Shown: positions 23,964 through 32,845 of the stretch, piece after piece | Layout: each line of letters starts with the position of its first letter | Numbering within the stretch: position 1 is the first letter of the stretch | Assembly: GCF_042681825.1 (NCBI RefSeq) | Contig: NZ_JBHUGH010000009.1 | Location: 248,001 to 312,000 of the forward strand | From: Halodurantibacterium flavum | GTDB taxonomy: Bacteria; Pseudomonadota; Alphaproteobacteria; Rhodobacterales; Rhodobacteraceae | Direction: 5' to 3' | DNA length: 64,000 nt | The notes under the pieces: generated by a model | What the model saw: the letters and a program-made list of their open reading frames with translations, nothing else | Databases searched by the model: none | What the model was told of the DNA's origin: nothing | Made by a program: the position numbers and the translations under genes

Positions 23964-25346
23964 TCAGCGTGACAGCGCGTCGAGAACGCGCGCCCAGCTG
24001 CGGATGCCTTTGTGAAAGCTCTCCAGATCGTATTTCTCGTTCGGGGAATGGATCTGGTCGTCATCCTTGCCGAAACCGATCAGCATCGCATCCATTCCGA
24101 GCAGCGTCTTGAAATACCCGGCAATGGGGATCGACCCGCCGCAACCCACATAGGCGGCGGGCTTTGGCCATTCATCCGACAGCGCGCCACGGGCCGCCTC
24201 GAACATCGGGCCCGATATCTCCATCTGGCTGGCGGGCGAGGCGGAATGGTCGGCGAAGTCCACCGTGCAATCGGGGGGCAGCATCGACCGGACGAGCGCG
24301 CGGAAGCTTTCACGGATGCGCGCCGGATCCTGCTGGCCCACCAGGCGGAAGCTGATCTTGGCGCTGGCCTTCGACGGCAGAACGGTCTTGAACCCCGCGC
24401 CGGTATAGCCGCCGGTGATCCCGTTCACCTCGCAAGTCGGGCGCGACCAGATCATTTCGAGCGGCGAGCGGTCCTGTTCCCCTGCGGGATTGCCCAGCCC
24501 CACCTCGCCCAGAAAGCCACCCGCGTCGAAATCGAGCGCCTGCCACTGCGCCGCGACATCGGCCGGCAGTTCCGGAACGCCGTCGTAGAAGCCCGGGACC
24601 GTGACGCGCCCGTTTTCGTCATGCAGGGCGGCGATGATCCGCGAGAGGACCCGGATCGGGTTCATCGCGATACCGCCATACATGCCGGAATGAAGGTCCT
24701 TGGACGGGCCGGTGATCGTGATCTCCTCACCCAGAAGGCCGCGCAGCATGGTGACGATGGCGGGCGTGCTGTCGCCGAAAAGCCCGGTGTCGCAGATCAG
24801 CGCGACATCGGCCTGCAGCTCGGCGGCATGTTCCTTCATGAAGGGCACGAGGCTCGGCGAACCGGATTCCTCCTCCCCCTCGAAGAAAAGGGTGATCCGC
24901 GCGGGCAGGCTGCCATGGACTGCCTTCCAGGCGCGGCAGGCCTCGACAAAGGTCATCAGCTGTCCCTTGTCGTCCGATGCGCCGCGGCCACGGATCACCC
25001 GGCCTTTTGCCGTCTCATCGATCTGCGGATCGAACGGGTCGCGATCCCAGAGCGACAGCGGGTCGACCGGCTGCACATCGTAGTGGCCATAGAACAGAAG
25101 ATGCCGGTCGCCGGCGCCGGCCTTGCCCATCACCATCGGATGCCCCGGGGTAGGGCGGGTCGCGGCATCGAACCCGATGCCCTTCAGATCCTCGACCAGC
25201 CAGTCCGCCGCGCGCCGGCATTCGGCCTTGTAGTCCGGATCGGTCGAGATCGAGGGGATGCGCAGCAGCTCCATCAGCCGGTCCGTCGCCTCGGGCAGGG
25301 TCTCGTCGATCCGGGCGAGGACGGGGTCAAGGCGGCTGTCGGTCAT
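23964..25346 (-). CDS. M20-family dipeptidase/carboxypeptidase
   Basis: 460 aa di-zinc hydrolase (M20/M25/M40). Metal ligands: His in LFYGHYDVQPVDP, bridging Asp in GRGASDDKGQLM, catalytic Glu and metal Glu in FFEGEEESGSPSLVPF, and an HSGMYGGIAMNP dimerisation region. Close to the CNDP-like dipeptidases annotated across Rhodobacteraceae; no signal peptide, so cytosolic peptide turnover. Divergent from hemA, 233 nt away. Confidence 0.88.
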   Translation of the reverse strand: MTDSRLDPVLARIDETLPEATDRLMELLRIPSISTDPDYKAECRRAADWLVEDLKGIGFDAATRPTPGHPMVMGKAGAGDRHLLFYGHYDVQPVDPLSLWDRDPFDPQIDETAKGRVIRGRGASDDKGQLMTFVEACRAWKAVHGSLPARITLFFEGEEESGSPSLVPFMKEHAAELQADVALICDTGLFGDSTPAIVTMLRGLLGEEITITGPSKDLHSGMYGGIAMNPIRVLSRIIAALHDENGRVTVPGFYDGVPELPADVAAQWQALDFDAGGFLGEVGLGNPAGEQDRSPLEMIWSRPTCEVNGITGGYTGAGFKTVLPSKASAKISFRLVGQQDPARIRESFRALVRSMLPPDCTVDFADHSASPASQMEISGPMFEAARGALSDEWPKPAAYVGCGGSIPIAGYFKTLLGMDAMLIGFGKDDDQIHSPNEKYDLESFHKGIRSWARVLDALSR

Positions 25347-25480
25347 GGCGAATTCCTTCGGGTGGCATGTCAGCGCCAGAGCCTATCAGCCCCGGCCGCA
25401 CTGTCCAGAGCCGCCACAACCCCTTCCTTTCGCCCGTCCTTTTGGTGGACGCGGCAATTTGCGCCTTTGCTTTGACGTAT

Positions 25481-25494
25481 TTGACACATATCAA
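25481..25494 (+). promoter_or_regulatory. FNR/FnrL-type box overlapping the hemA promoter
   Basis: TTGACACATATCAA fits the FNR consensus TTGAT-N4-ATCAA with one mismatch. Its first six bases double as a -35 (TTGACA), with GATAAA at 25503-25508 as -10 after 16 nt. It lies 85 nt before the hemA start. In Rhodobacter sphaeroides hemA is known to be controlled by FnrL according to oxygen, so the same is likely here. A site over the -35 could repress or activate; position alone does not decide. Confidence 0.7.
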
Positions 25495-25579
25495 GGCACA
25501 GAGATAAAAATGCGGCTTACCTTGCCCCAGCAGCTTGCGAAGGCCCTATGCCCCAGCGACCCGGCCAGGGAGAACGAAC

Positions 25580-26803
25580 TTGGACTATGTGAACGCGCTC
25601 GACACCGCCCTCAACCGCCTGCACGAGGAAGGGCGCTATCGCACCTTCATCGATATCGAGCGGCGGAAAGGGGCCTTTCCCCGCGCGGTCTGGCGCAAAC
25701 CCGACGGGTCCGAGCAGGAGATCACCGTCTGGTGCGGCAACGACTATCTGGGGATGGGGCAACACCCGGTCGTCCTTGCCGCGATGAAGGAGGCGATCGA
25801 GGCCACGGGCGCCGGGTCGGGCGGGACGCGCAACATCTCGGGCACCACGGTTTATCACAAGCGGCTGGAGGCCGAACTGGCCGACCTGCATGGCAAGGAG
25901 GCCGCGCTGGTCTTTACCTCGGCCTATATCGCCAACGATGCGACGCTTTCGACGCTTCCGCTGCTTTTCCCCGATCTGGTGATCGTTTCGGATGCGCTCA
26001 ATCACGCCTCGATGATCCAGGGGATTCGCCGGGGCGGCTGCGAGAAGCACATCTTCCGCCATAACGATGTCGCTCATCTGCGCGAGATCCTTGAGGGGAT
26101 CACGCCCGGCCGCCCGATCGTCATCGCCTTTGAATCGATCTACTCGATGGATGGCGATTTCGGCCCGATCCGCGAGATCTGCGATCTGGCCGAGGAATTC
26201 GGCGCGCTCACCTATCTGGATGAGGTTCACGCGGTCGGGATGTATGGGCCGCGCGGTGGCGGCGTCGCGGAACGTGACGGGCTGATGCAGCGGGTGGATA
26301 TCATCAACGGAACGCTGGGCAAGGCCTACGGCGTCTTTGGCGGCTATATCGCCGCCAGCGCGCGGATGGTGGATGCGATCCGGTCCTATGCGCCCGGCTT
26401 CATCTTCACCACCTCGCTTCCACCGGCGGTTGCAGCCGGGGCGGCGGCCTCGGTCCGGCATCTGAAGACCGATGGCGCCCTGCGCGATCTGCACCAGCAG
26501 CGGGCAAAGACGCTCAAGATGCGGCTCCGGGCGCTGGGTTTGCCGATCATCGACCATGGGTCGCATATCGTGCCGGTGCATGTGGGCAACCCGGTCAAGT
26601 GCAAGATGCTGTCGGACAGGCTGCTGGAAGACTTCGGGATCTACGTGCAGCCGATCAACTTCCCCACCGTTCCGCGTGGCACGGAACGGCTGCGGTTCAC
26701 GCCCTCGCCGGTGCATGACGGACCGATGACCGACCACCTTGTCCGCGCCATGGACAGGCTCTGGTCCCATTGTGCGCTAAATCGCGCCGAATTGTCCGCA
26801 TAA
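25580..26803 (+). CDS. hemA: 5-aminolevulinate synthase HemA
   Basis: 407 aa PLP enzyme condensing glycine and succinyl-CoA to 5-aminolevulinate, first step of tetrapyrrole synthesis in alphaproteobacteria (C4 route). Very close to Rhodobacter sphaeroides HemA, which has the same length: WCGNDYLGMGQHPVV, GSGGTRNISGTT, DALNHASMIQGIRRG, YLDEVHAVGMYGPRGGG, and the PLP lysine in NGTLGKAYGVFGGY. The start is TTG at 25580: homology begins at once with (M)DYVNALDTALNRL, and AGGGAGAA lies at proper distance upstream; no ATG fits. An FNR-like box lies upstream. Confidence 0.96.
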   Translation: MDYVNALDTALNRLHEEGRYRTFIDIERRKGAFPRAVWRKPDGSEQEITVWCGNDYLGMGQHPVVLAAMKEAIEATGAGSGGTRNISGTTVYHKRLEAELADLHGKEAALVFTSAYIANDATLSTLPLLFPDLVIVSDALNHASMIQGIRRGGCEKHIFRHNDVAHLREILEGITPGRPIVIAFESIYSMDGDFGPIREICDLAEEFGALTYLDEVHAVGMYGPRGGGVAERDGLMQRVDIINGTLGKAYGVFGGYIAASARMVDAIRSYAPGFIFTTSLPPAVAAGAAASVRHLKTDGALRDLHQQRAKTLKMRLRALGLPIIDHGSHIVPVHVGNPVKCKMLSDRLLEDFGIYVQPINFPTVPRGTERLRFTPSPVHDGPMTDHLVRAMDRLWSHCALNRAELSA

Positions 26804-26919
26804 CCGTTCTCGCAGGTGCAAAACACCTTTGCGTGTGTTAGGCATGGACCAAGCGCGGCTGGTGTGGTCCGATTCTCGACCTCTTCGCCGCGAATAACGG
26901 CAAGCGTGGGGCAGAATAT

Positions 26920-28080
26920 ATGATCCGGTGGAAGGTGGAACCTCCCGCGGCGAAAGACGAAAAGCCGAAGGGCTTTGACGATTTCGACCTGCGGCTTGGC
27001 GACCTCATGCGCGGTGAGCGCGCCACCTTGGGAAAATCGCTGCTCGACGTTCAGCGCGAACTCAAGATCAAGGCCACGCATGTCGCCGCAATCGAGAATT
27101 GCGATATCGGCGCCTTTGCGACCCCCGGCTTTGTCGCGGGTTACGTGCGGTCCTATGCCCGCTATCTGGGGATGGACCCCGAATGGGCCTATGCCAAGTT
27201 CTGCGCCGAGGCGAATATCGCCGCGCCGCGGTCCGCCAGCCCGTCGCCGCTCGGGTCGGTGCAGCAGCGCAGTACGCCACGGGAACATGATCCCTTCACC
27301 AACTCGCGCACCGTCTTCGTTCCCCGCAAGGAACGGGTTTTCGCAGGGCTTCAACCGGGTGCAATCGGGTCGGTGCTCGTCCTGCTCCTGTTGATCGGGG
27401 CGATCGGTTATGGCGGCTGGTCCGTCCTGCAAGAGGTCCAGCGCGTTCAGCTTGCGCCGGTCGAACAGGCGCCGGGGGTGATCGCGGAACTCGATCCGCT
27501 TGCCGCCGCGATCCGGCTGCCGGACGTCACCTCGGATGAGGAACAACTGGCTCTGCCCAATCCCGACGCGCTTGACCGTCTTTACCGTCCGCAGGCGCTT
27601 GATGTGCCGGTCGTGGTGTCGCGCGACGGGCCGATCGCCTCCATCGACCCGAACCGCTATGGAACCTTGGCCGAGGCGGTGCAGATCGCGGGCCTCAACG
27701 TCGAGCCCGATGAACCGGAACCGCCGCAGGTGGTCGAGCCGCCGCCGCCCGAACTCGCCATCTTTGCGATCCGCCCCGCATGGGTCCGGGTGCAGGCGGC
27801 CAATGGCACGATTCTGCTGGAAAAGATCCTCGATGCGGGTGAACGTTTTGTCGTCCCCGCGACCGAAGAGCCGCCGATCCTGCGCGCGGGCAATTCCGGG
27901 TCCGTCTTCTTTGCAGTGAACGGCGAAACCTATGGCCCCTCGGCGCCCGGCGCGAATGTGGCGCGCAGCGTGGTGCTGTCGGTCGATGCACTGACCGAAC
28001 GCTATGAGGTCGCCGATCTGAATGCCGATCCCGAACTCGCGCGGTTCATCGCGCTGGCCGAGGCGCAGCCAGCCGAATGA
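26920..28080 (+). CDS. RodZ-like helix-turn-helix membrane protein (DUF4115)
   Basis: 386 aa. A Cro-type helix-turn-helix (HTH_25; about residues 25-100, GDLMRGERATLGKSLLDVQREL, GFVAGYVRSYARYLG) is followed by a transmembrane helix (about 150-170, SVLVLLLLIGAIGYGGWSVL), a proline-rich linker and a C-terminal DUF4115 beta domain (about 270-360, AWVRVQAANGTILLEKIL). This is the RodZ layout, in which the HTH binds MreB and the periplasmic part contacts cell-wall enzymes. It is followed by ispG after 117 nt, as in many alphaproteobacteria. Confidence 0.87.
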   Translation: MIRWKVEPPAAKDEKPKGFDDFDLRLGDLMRGERATLGKSLLDVQRELKIKATHVAAIENCDIGAFATPGFVAGYVRSYARYLGMDPEWAYAKFCAEANIAAPRSASPSPLGSVQQRSTPREHDPFTNSRTVFVPRKERVFAGLQPGAIGSVLVLLLLIGAIGYGGWSVLQEVQRVQLAPVEQAPGVIAELDPLAAAIRLPDVTSDEEQLALPNPDALDRLYRPQALDVPVVVSRDGPIASIDPNRYGTLAEAVQIAGLNVEPDEPEPPQVVEPPPPELAIFAIRPAWVRVQAANGTILLEKILDAGERFVVPATEEPPILRAGNSGSVFFAVNGETYGPSAPGANVARSVVLSVDALTERYEVADLNADPELARFIALAEAQPAE

Positions 28081-28197
28081 GCGCTCAGGGGTGGGCGTGA
28101 TGGTTCGCCCGGTTGTTCCCGCGCGCCTGCTGCATTATCTCTGTTCTTGTCGAATCCGGACTGCCCCGGTCGGGGCTGCAACCTTGAAGGCTGATCC

Positions 28198-29337
28198 ATG
28201 TCGCTGAACCCGGTGCGCCCCTGGCGCAGCATTCATCGCCGCCCGTCGCGGCAGATCCATGTGGGCAAGGTCGCGGTGGGCGGGGACGCGCCGATCTCGG
28301 TCCAGACCATGACGAACACCGACACCTCGGACGTCAAGGCGACGATCGAGCAGGTGCAGCGCTGTGCCGTCGCGGGCGCCGATATCGTCCGCGTTTCGAC
28401 TCCGGATGAATCGAGCACCCGCGCCCTGCGCGAGATCGTCGCCGAAAGCCCGGTGCCGATCGTCGCGGACATCCATTTCCACTACAAGCGCGCCATCGAG
28501 GCCGCCGAGGCCGGTGCCGCCTGCCTACGCATCAACCCCGGCAATATCGGCAGCGCCGACCGTGTGCGCGAGGTCATCCGTGCGGCAAAGGACCACGGCT
28601 GTTCCATCCGCATCGGCGTGAACGCGGGCAGTCTTGAACGGCATCTGCTGGAGAAATACGGCGAGCCGTGCCCGGAGGCAATGGTCGAAAGTGGGCTCGA
28701 CCATATCCGCATCCTGCAGGACAACGATTTCCACGAATACAAGATCAGCGTGAAGGCGAGCGACGTGTTCCTTGCCGCCGCCGCCTATCAGCAGCTTGCC
28801 GAGGCGACCGACGCACCGATCCATCTGGGCATCACCGAGGCCGGGGGCCTCGTCTCGGGAACCGTCAAATCGGCAATCGGTCTGGGGAACCTCTTGTGGA
28901 TGGGGATCGGCGACACGATCCGCGTCAGCCTCTCGGCCGATCCGGTGGAAGAGGTCAAGGTCGGCTATGAGATCCTGAAATCGCTGGGTCTGCGCCACCG
29001 CGGCGTCACGATCATCTCATGCCCGTCCTGCGCGCGTCAGGGCTTCGACGTGATCAAGACCGTTTCCGCGCTGGAGGACCGGCTGGCCCATGTCACCACC
29101 TCGATGAGCCTGTCGATCATCGGCTGCGTCGTGAACGGGCCGGGTGAGGCGCTGATGACCGATATCGGCTTTACCGGCGGCGGGGCAGGGTCGGGGATGG
29201 TCTATCTCGCGGGCAAGCAAAGCCACAAGATGACCAACGATCAGATGATCGACCACATCGTGGAACTGGTGGAAGAACGCGCCGCCCGGATCGAGGCCGA
29301 AGCCAGCGAGGACCAGCCGAGCCACGCGGCGGAATAA
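28198..29337 (+). CDS. ispG: (E)-4-hydroxy-3-methylbut-2-enyl-diphosphate synthase IspG (GcpE)
   Basis: 379 aa 4Fe-4S enzyme of the MEP isoprenoid path; reduces methylerythritol cyclodiphosphate to HMBPP. The cluster ligands are Cys275, Cys278 (SCPSCARQG) and Cys310 (IIGCVVNGPGE), with Glu317 as fourth ligand. The N-terminal TIM barrel has SVQTMTNTDTSD and LRINPGNIG. Length and lack of an insert match the two-domain bacterial form. Confidence 0.96.
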   Translation: MSLNPVRPWRSIHRRPSRQIHVGKVAVGGDAPISVQTMTNTDTSDVKATIEQVQRCAVAGADIVRVSTPDESSTRALREIVAESPVPIVADIHFHYKRAIEAAEAGAACLRINPGNIGSADRVREVIRAAKDHGCSIRIGVNAGSLERHLLEKYGEPCPEAMVESGLDHIRILQDNDFHEYKISVKASDVFLAAAAYQQLAEATDAPIHLGITEAGGLVSGTVKSAIGLGNLLWMGIGDTIRVSLSADPVEEVKVGYEILKSLGLRHRGVTIISCPSCARQGFDVIKTVSALEDRLAHVTTSMSLSIIGCVVNGPGEALMTDIGFTGGGAGSGMVYLAGKQSHKMTNDQMIDHIVELVEERAARIEAEASEDQPSHAAE

Positions 29338-29381
29338 CGGGGCGCAAGAGCCGATCTCTCGATCCGCCGCGAGATGGCAGG

Positions 29382-29409
29382 AAAATTGGGGCCGGGGAAA
29401 TTCCCCGGC
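29382..29409 (-). terminator. Rho-independent terminator of the DsbA-like gene
   Basis: GCCGGGGAA (29391-29399) and TTCCCCGGC (29401-29409) form a near-perfect palindrome. Read leftward it is followed by CCCAATTTTC, a short T-run. It lies 3 nt past the stop of the DsbA-like gene and could also stop ispG read-through. Confidence 0.6.
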
Positions 29410-29412
29410 GGG

Positions 29413-30177
29413 CTATTCCTCCCGCGCCGCGGCCACGATCTGCTCCATCCCCTCCAGCGGCACGTAGCCACGCACCATCTGGTCGTCGACGATGAAGGTC
29501 GGCGTCCCGCTGATGCGGAGTTGTTCGGCAAGCTGGGCATTTTCCCGCAGGATGCGGTTCACCGCCTCGGTGTTCATGTGGGAAACGAGCGAGGGGCCGT
29601 CATGCCCCAGCTCGGTCGCAAGCCGCTGCAGCGACTCGATAGTCACATCGCCACGCATCTCCATCAGCGCGTCATGGGCGCGCTTGTAGGCCTCGTCCCC
29701 CTCCATCTGATGCACGGAGATGGCGAAGCGCGATGCAAGGAGCGACTGTTCGCCAAGGATCGGAAACTCCTTGAGCACATAGCGGATATTGCCGTCACCC
29801 GCGACCAGCGCCTCGGTTTCCGGATGCGCCTGACGACAAAAGCCGCAGCGGTAATCCATGAACACCACGACCGTCACATCGCCGTCCGAATTTCCCCCGA
29901 CCCAGGAATGGCCATCGGTAAAGATCTGTTCCGCATTCATCGCGATCAGCGCCTGATCGTCGCCGGCCTGCTGCTCGAACTGGCGCTGTTCGAGCACGGT
30001 GATCGCCTCGACCAGCACCTCCGGGTTTTCCATCAGATAGCCGCGAACCGCCTCGCCAAAGGCATCGCGTTCGGCCTCGGTCATGGCCCCGATGTCGAAG
30101 GCTCCGGCGGGCGCCGCCAGCAATACCCCCGAAAGCGCCGCAGCCGCCGCGCGGGGTGTCAGCCAAGTCCGTTTCAT
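29413..30177 (-). CDS. DsbA-family thiol:disulfide oxidoreductase (Com1-like)
   Basis: About 254 aa, periplasmic. Signal peptide to about residue 26 (ALSGVLLAAPAGA-FD), an N-terminal helical stretch (EAERDAFGEAVRGYLMENPEVL, typical of Com1/27-kDa outer-membrane-protein relatives), then a thioredoxin fold with the active site CGFC at Cys111/Cys114 and a cis-Pro loop in SGTPTFIVDD. It probably oxidises or isomerises disulfides of exported proteins. Three consecutive ATG codons follow a GGGAGAG; the third (30177) has the best spacing. Divergent from an aminotransferase, 114 nt away. Confidence 0.9.
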   Translation of the reverse strand: MKRTWLTPRAAAAALSGVLLAAPAGAFDIGAMTEAERDAFGEAVRGYLMENPEVLVEAITVLEQRQFEQQAGDDQALIAMNAEQIFTDGHSWVGGNSDGDVTVVVFMDYRCGFCRQAHPETEALVAGDGNIRYVLKEFPILGEQSLLASRFAISVHQMEGDEAYKRAHDALMEMRGDVTIESLQRLATELGHDGPSLVSHMNTEAVNRILRENAQLAEQLRISGTPTFIVDDQMVRGYVPLEGMEQIVAAAREE

Positions 30178-30291
30178 CATCATCTCTCCCGTCCGGGTCC
30201 GGCGGCACCATCGCGGCAAAACGCCCGGGGCGCAAGGTTGACCTCTGGCAGAGGGGCTGCCAAGAGGTCGCGGCAGGATAGGAGACCGGGC

Positions 30292-31431
30292 ATGAAACGA
30301 TCAAGCCGTGGGACAGTCGATCCCTTTATCGTGATGGATGTAATGGAGGCCGCCCGCCGCGCCGAAGAGGCCGGCCGCCACATCATCCACATGGAGGTGG
30401 GACAACCCGGCACGCCTGCACCCGCCGCCGCCCGCGAAGCACTGACCGCCGCGATGGCGCGCGGACCGCTGGGATATACGGTCGCGCTGGGTCTGCCAGA
30501 ACTTCGCGCCGGGATCGCCGCGCTTTACAAGACCTGGTATGGCGTCGATCTCGACCCGGCGCGTGTCGTCGTGACCTCGGGGTCATCGGGCGCGTTTCTC
30601 TTGGCCTTCACCGCGCTTTTCGATGCGGGCGCCCGGGTGGGACTGGGGGAGCCGGGATATCCGTCCTACCGGCAGATCCTGCGCGCGCTGTCGCTTTCCC
30701 CGGTCGGGATCGCGACCTCGGCCGCGAACCGGCTCCAGCCGACGCCCGCCGATCTGCCGGACGGTCTGGACGGCCTTATCGTCGCCTCGCCCGGCAACCC
30801 GTCCGGCACGATGCTGGGCCATGATGCGCTGTCGGCCCTGATCCAAACTTGCGCCGAACGCGGGATCAGCTTCATCTCGGACGAGATATATCACGGCCTG
30901 CACTACGAAGGCCGCGCCGTCAGCGCGCTGGAAATCAGCGACGACGTCTATGTCATCAACTCCTTCTCCAAGTATTTCTCCATGACGGGATGGCGGATCG
31001 GCTGGATGGTGGTGCCCGAGGATCATATCCGCACGGTCGAACGACTGGCGCAGAACATGTTCATCTGCCCGCCCCATGCCAGCCAGATCGCCGCGCTGGC
31101 GGCGCTCGATTGCACCGCGGAGCTTGAAGCCAACCGCGCCGTTTATGCCGAGAACCGGCGCCTGATGCTCGACGGGCTGCCGAAAGCCGGCTTTACCCGG
31201 ATCGCGCCGCCCGACGGGGCGTTTTACGTCTATGCCGATGTGTCGGAGCTGACGCATGACAGCCGGGCGCTGGCGGCGGAGATCCTTGAGAAGGCCGGGG
31301 TGGCCGTTACCCCCGGGCTCGACTTCGATCCCCATCGCGGGGCAGGAACGCTGCGCTTTTCCTATGCGCGGGCGACGGCCGACATTGCCGAAGGGTTGCG
31401 GCGGCTGACCGAGTTCATGGCGCGGCGCTGA
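30292..31431 (+). CDS. Class I/II PLP-dependent aminotransferase
   Basis: 379 aa fold-type I aminotransferase of the AspC-like group. Visible: HMEVGQPGTPAPAA, the PLP-binding TSGSSGAFLLAF, ASPGNPSGTML, DEIYHGLHYEG, the PLP lysine in NSFSKYFSMTGWRIGWMV, and C-terminal Arg in GTLRFSYA that binds the substrate carboxylate. Substrate (aspartate, alanine, aromatic) cannot be told. Start at ATG 30292 after AGGAGACC; the frame is open far upstream but that part is antisense to the DsbA gene. Confidence 0.88.
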   Translation: MKRSSRGTVDPFIVMDVMEAARRAEEAGRHIIHMEVGQPGTPAPAAAREALTAAMARGPLGYTVALGLPELRAGIAALYKTWYGVDLDPARVVVTSGSSGAFLLAFTALFDAGARVGLGEPGYPSYRQILRALSLSPVGIATSAANRLQPTPADLPDGLDGLIVASPGNPSGTMLGHDALSALIQTCAERGISFISDEIYHGLHYEGRAVSALEISDDVYVINSFSKYFSMTGWRIGWMVVPEDHIRTVERLAQNMFICPPHASQIAALAALDCTAELEANRAVYAENRRLMLDGLPKAGFTRIAPPDGAFYVYADVSELTHDSRALAAEILEKAGVAVTPGLDFDPHRGAGTLRFSYARATADIAEGLRRLTEFMARR

Positions 31432-31505
31432 CGGGCCTTTGCAGCGCAGTCCCGAACGGCTATCCTTCTCCCAAAGGCCCGCGAGTGGCCAATGAGGCAG
31501 TGTTG

Positions 31506-32741
31506 ATGAGCAGTTTGCGGATATTCCGGCGCGCGGCGCTGATCGCGGCGCTTACTGTCTGGGCGGCGCCCTCGCTGGCCCAGGCACCGGCCACCGTCAG
31601 AGCAGAGCCCGCCGCAAGCACGCTCGACGCCGGGCGCAGGGCGATCCGGCTCACGCTCGGCCTTGGCGCGCCTGTGGCCTATCGCCTGCGCACGGTCCAG
31701 GACCCGCCCCGTCTGGTGGTCGAGTTGGAGGGGCTCGACTGGAACGGGCTTGACCCGGCCCTGCTGATGGACGGCGTCAGCCGCGGTGTGACCGGCCTGC
31801 GGATCGGCGAGGCGCCGGACGGCTGGGCGCGCATGGTCATTGAGCTTGACGGCCCTTGGGGCGTGCGAACCGCGGCGACGCAGCGCGAGGGCGATCTTGC
31901 ACGGCTGAACCTTGAACTGCGCCCCGTGCCCCTGCCGGAGTTTCTGGCCAATGCCGGCACGGCCGAGGAAGTCCTGTGGGGCCTGCCGCGCCGCGCCGTG
32001 ACCGAGGGGCGGGCCGTCTCGCGCCAGCACGGCGGGCGCCCGCTTGTCGTGGCGCTCGACCCCGGCCATGGGGGGATCGACCCGGGGGCCGAGCGTGGCG
32101 GCCTGCGCGAGGCGCATCTGATGCTGACCTTCGCGCGGGAACTGAAGGAATACATGCTGCGCGCGGGCGATTTCCGCGTGGTGCTGACCCGGGAAGCCGA
32201 CGTCTTTGTCCCGCTGGAGGCCCGGCAGAGCATCGCACGCGCCGCCGGCGCAGATGTGTTCCTGTCGCTCCATGCGGATGCGCTGGCCGATGGCGATGCG
32301 TCCGGGACCACGATCTATACACTTGCCGAGGATGCCTCGGACGCGGCATCGGCGAGCCTCGCGGAACGGCACGACCGGGCGGACCTTCTGGCGGGGCTCG
32401 ATCTGGGCGCGCATGACGATCTGGTCGCGCAGGTTCTTCTGTCGATGGCCCGGACCGAGACCTCGCCCCGGACCGACCGGCTGGCCGATGCGCTCGCGAC
32501 GCGGATCGAGGCCCATGCCGGCCCCATGCACAAACGCCCGCTGTTGCAGGCGAATTTCTCGGTTCTGCGGGCAGCGGATATCCCTTCAGTCCTGATCGAA
32601 CTGGGCTTCATGTCGAACGATGCCGACCTTGCGCGCCTGCGCAGCCCCAGCTGGCGCGCCCAGATGGCCGAGGGTATCATCGCCGGATTGCAGGACTGGC
32701 GGGTGCAAGACGCCGCCGCGCAGGAGGGGCTGCGCCGCTGA
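31506..32741 (+). CDS. N-acetylmuramoyl-L-alanine amidase (AmiC-like)
   Basis: 411 aa. Signal peptide (to about residue 26, WAAPSLAQ-AP), an AMIN-type domain (about 30-150; APVAYRLRTVQDPPRLVVEL) that localises the enzyme to the septum, then the zinc amidase_3 domain: His in VALDPGHGGIDPGA, Glu in LREAHLMLTFA, His in FLSLHADAL, and catalytic Glu in SVLIELGFMSN. It cuts the bond between MurNAc and the stem peptide during daughter-cell separation. Start ATG 31506; an in-frame GTG 7 codons upstream lacks a ribosome-binding site. The PBP1A gene follows. Confidence 0.93.
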   Translation: MSSLRIFRRAALIAALTVWAAPSLAQAPATVRAEPAASTLDAGRRAIRLTLGLGAPVAYRLRTVQDPPRLVVELEGLDWNGLDPALLMDGVSRGVTGLRIGEAPDGWARMVIELDGPWGVRTAATQREGDLARLNLELRPVPLPEFLANAGTAEEVLWGLPRRAVTEGRAVSRQHGGRPLVVALDPGHGGIDPGAERGGLREAHLMLTFARELKEYMLRAGDFRVVLTREADVFVPLEARQSIARAAGADVFLSLHADALADGDASGTTIYTLAEDASDAASASLAERHDRADLLAGLDLGAHDDLVAQVLLSMARTETSPRTDRLADALATRIEAHAGPMHKRPLLQANFSVLRAADIPSVLIELGFMSNDADLARLRSPSWRAQMAEGIIAGLQDWRVQDAAAQEGLRR

Positions 32742-32790
32742 TTGTGACCGGGCCGGACCCTGAAAGCGCCGGTTGCGCGACCCTGCGGCT

Positions 32791-32819
32791 TTGACCCCGG
32801 CGCGGGCGGGGGCTATATA
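32791..32819 (+). promoter_or_regulatory. Sigma-70 promoter for the PBP1A gene
   Basis: TTGACC (32791-32796), a 17-nt spacer, then TATATA (32814-32819). The start codon is 26 nt past the -10. It is among the best housekeeping promoter matches I found in the window. Confidence 0.7.
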
Positions 32820-32845
32820 GTGCCGACATTGACCCGGGGGAATCC

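Noticed and set aside
29374..30291. Long in-frame upstream extension of the aminotransferase gene
   Set aside because: It is antisense to the DsbA-like gene, Arg/His-rich, and the conserved aminotransferase N-terminus begins at 30292 behind an AGGAGA site.
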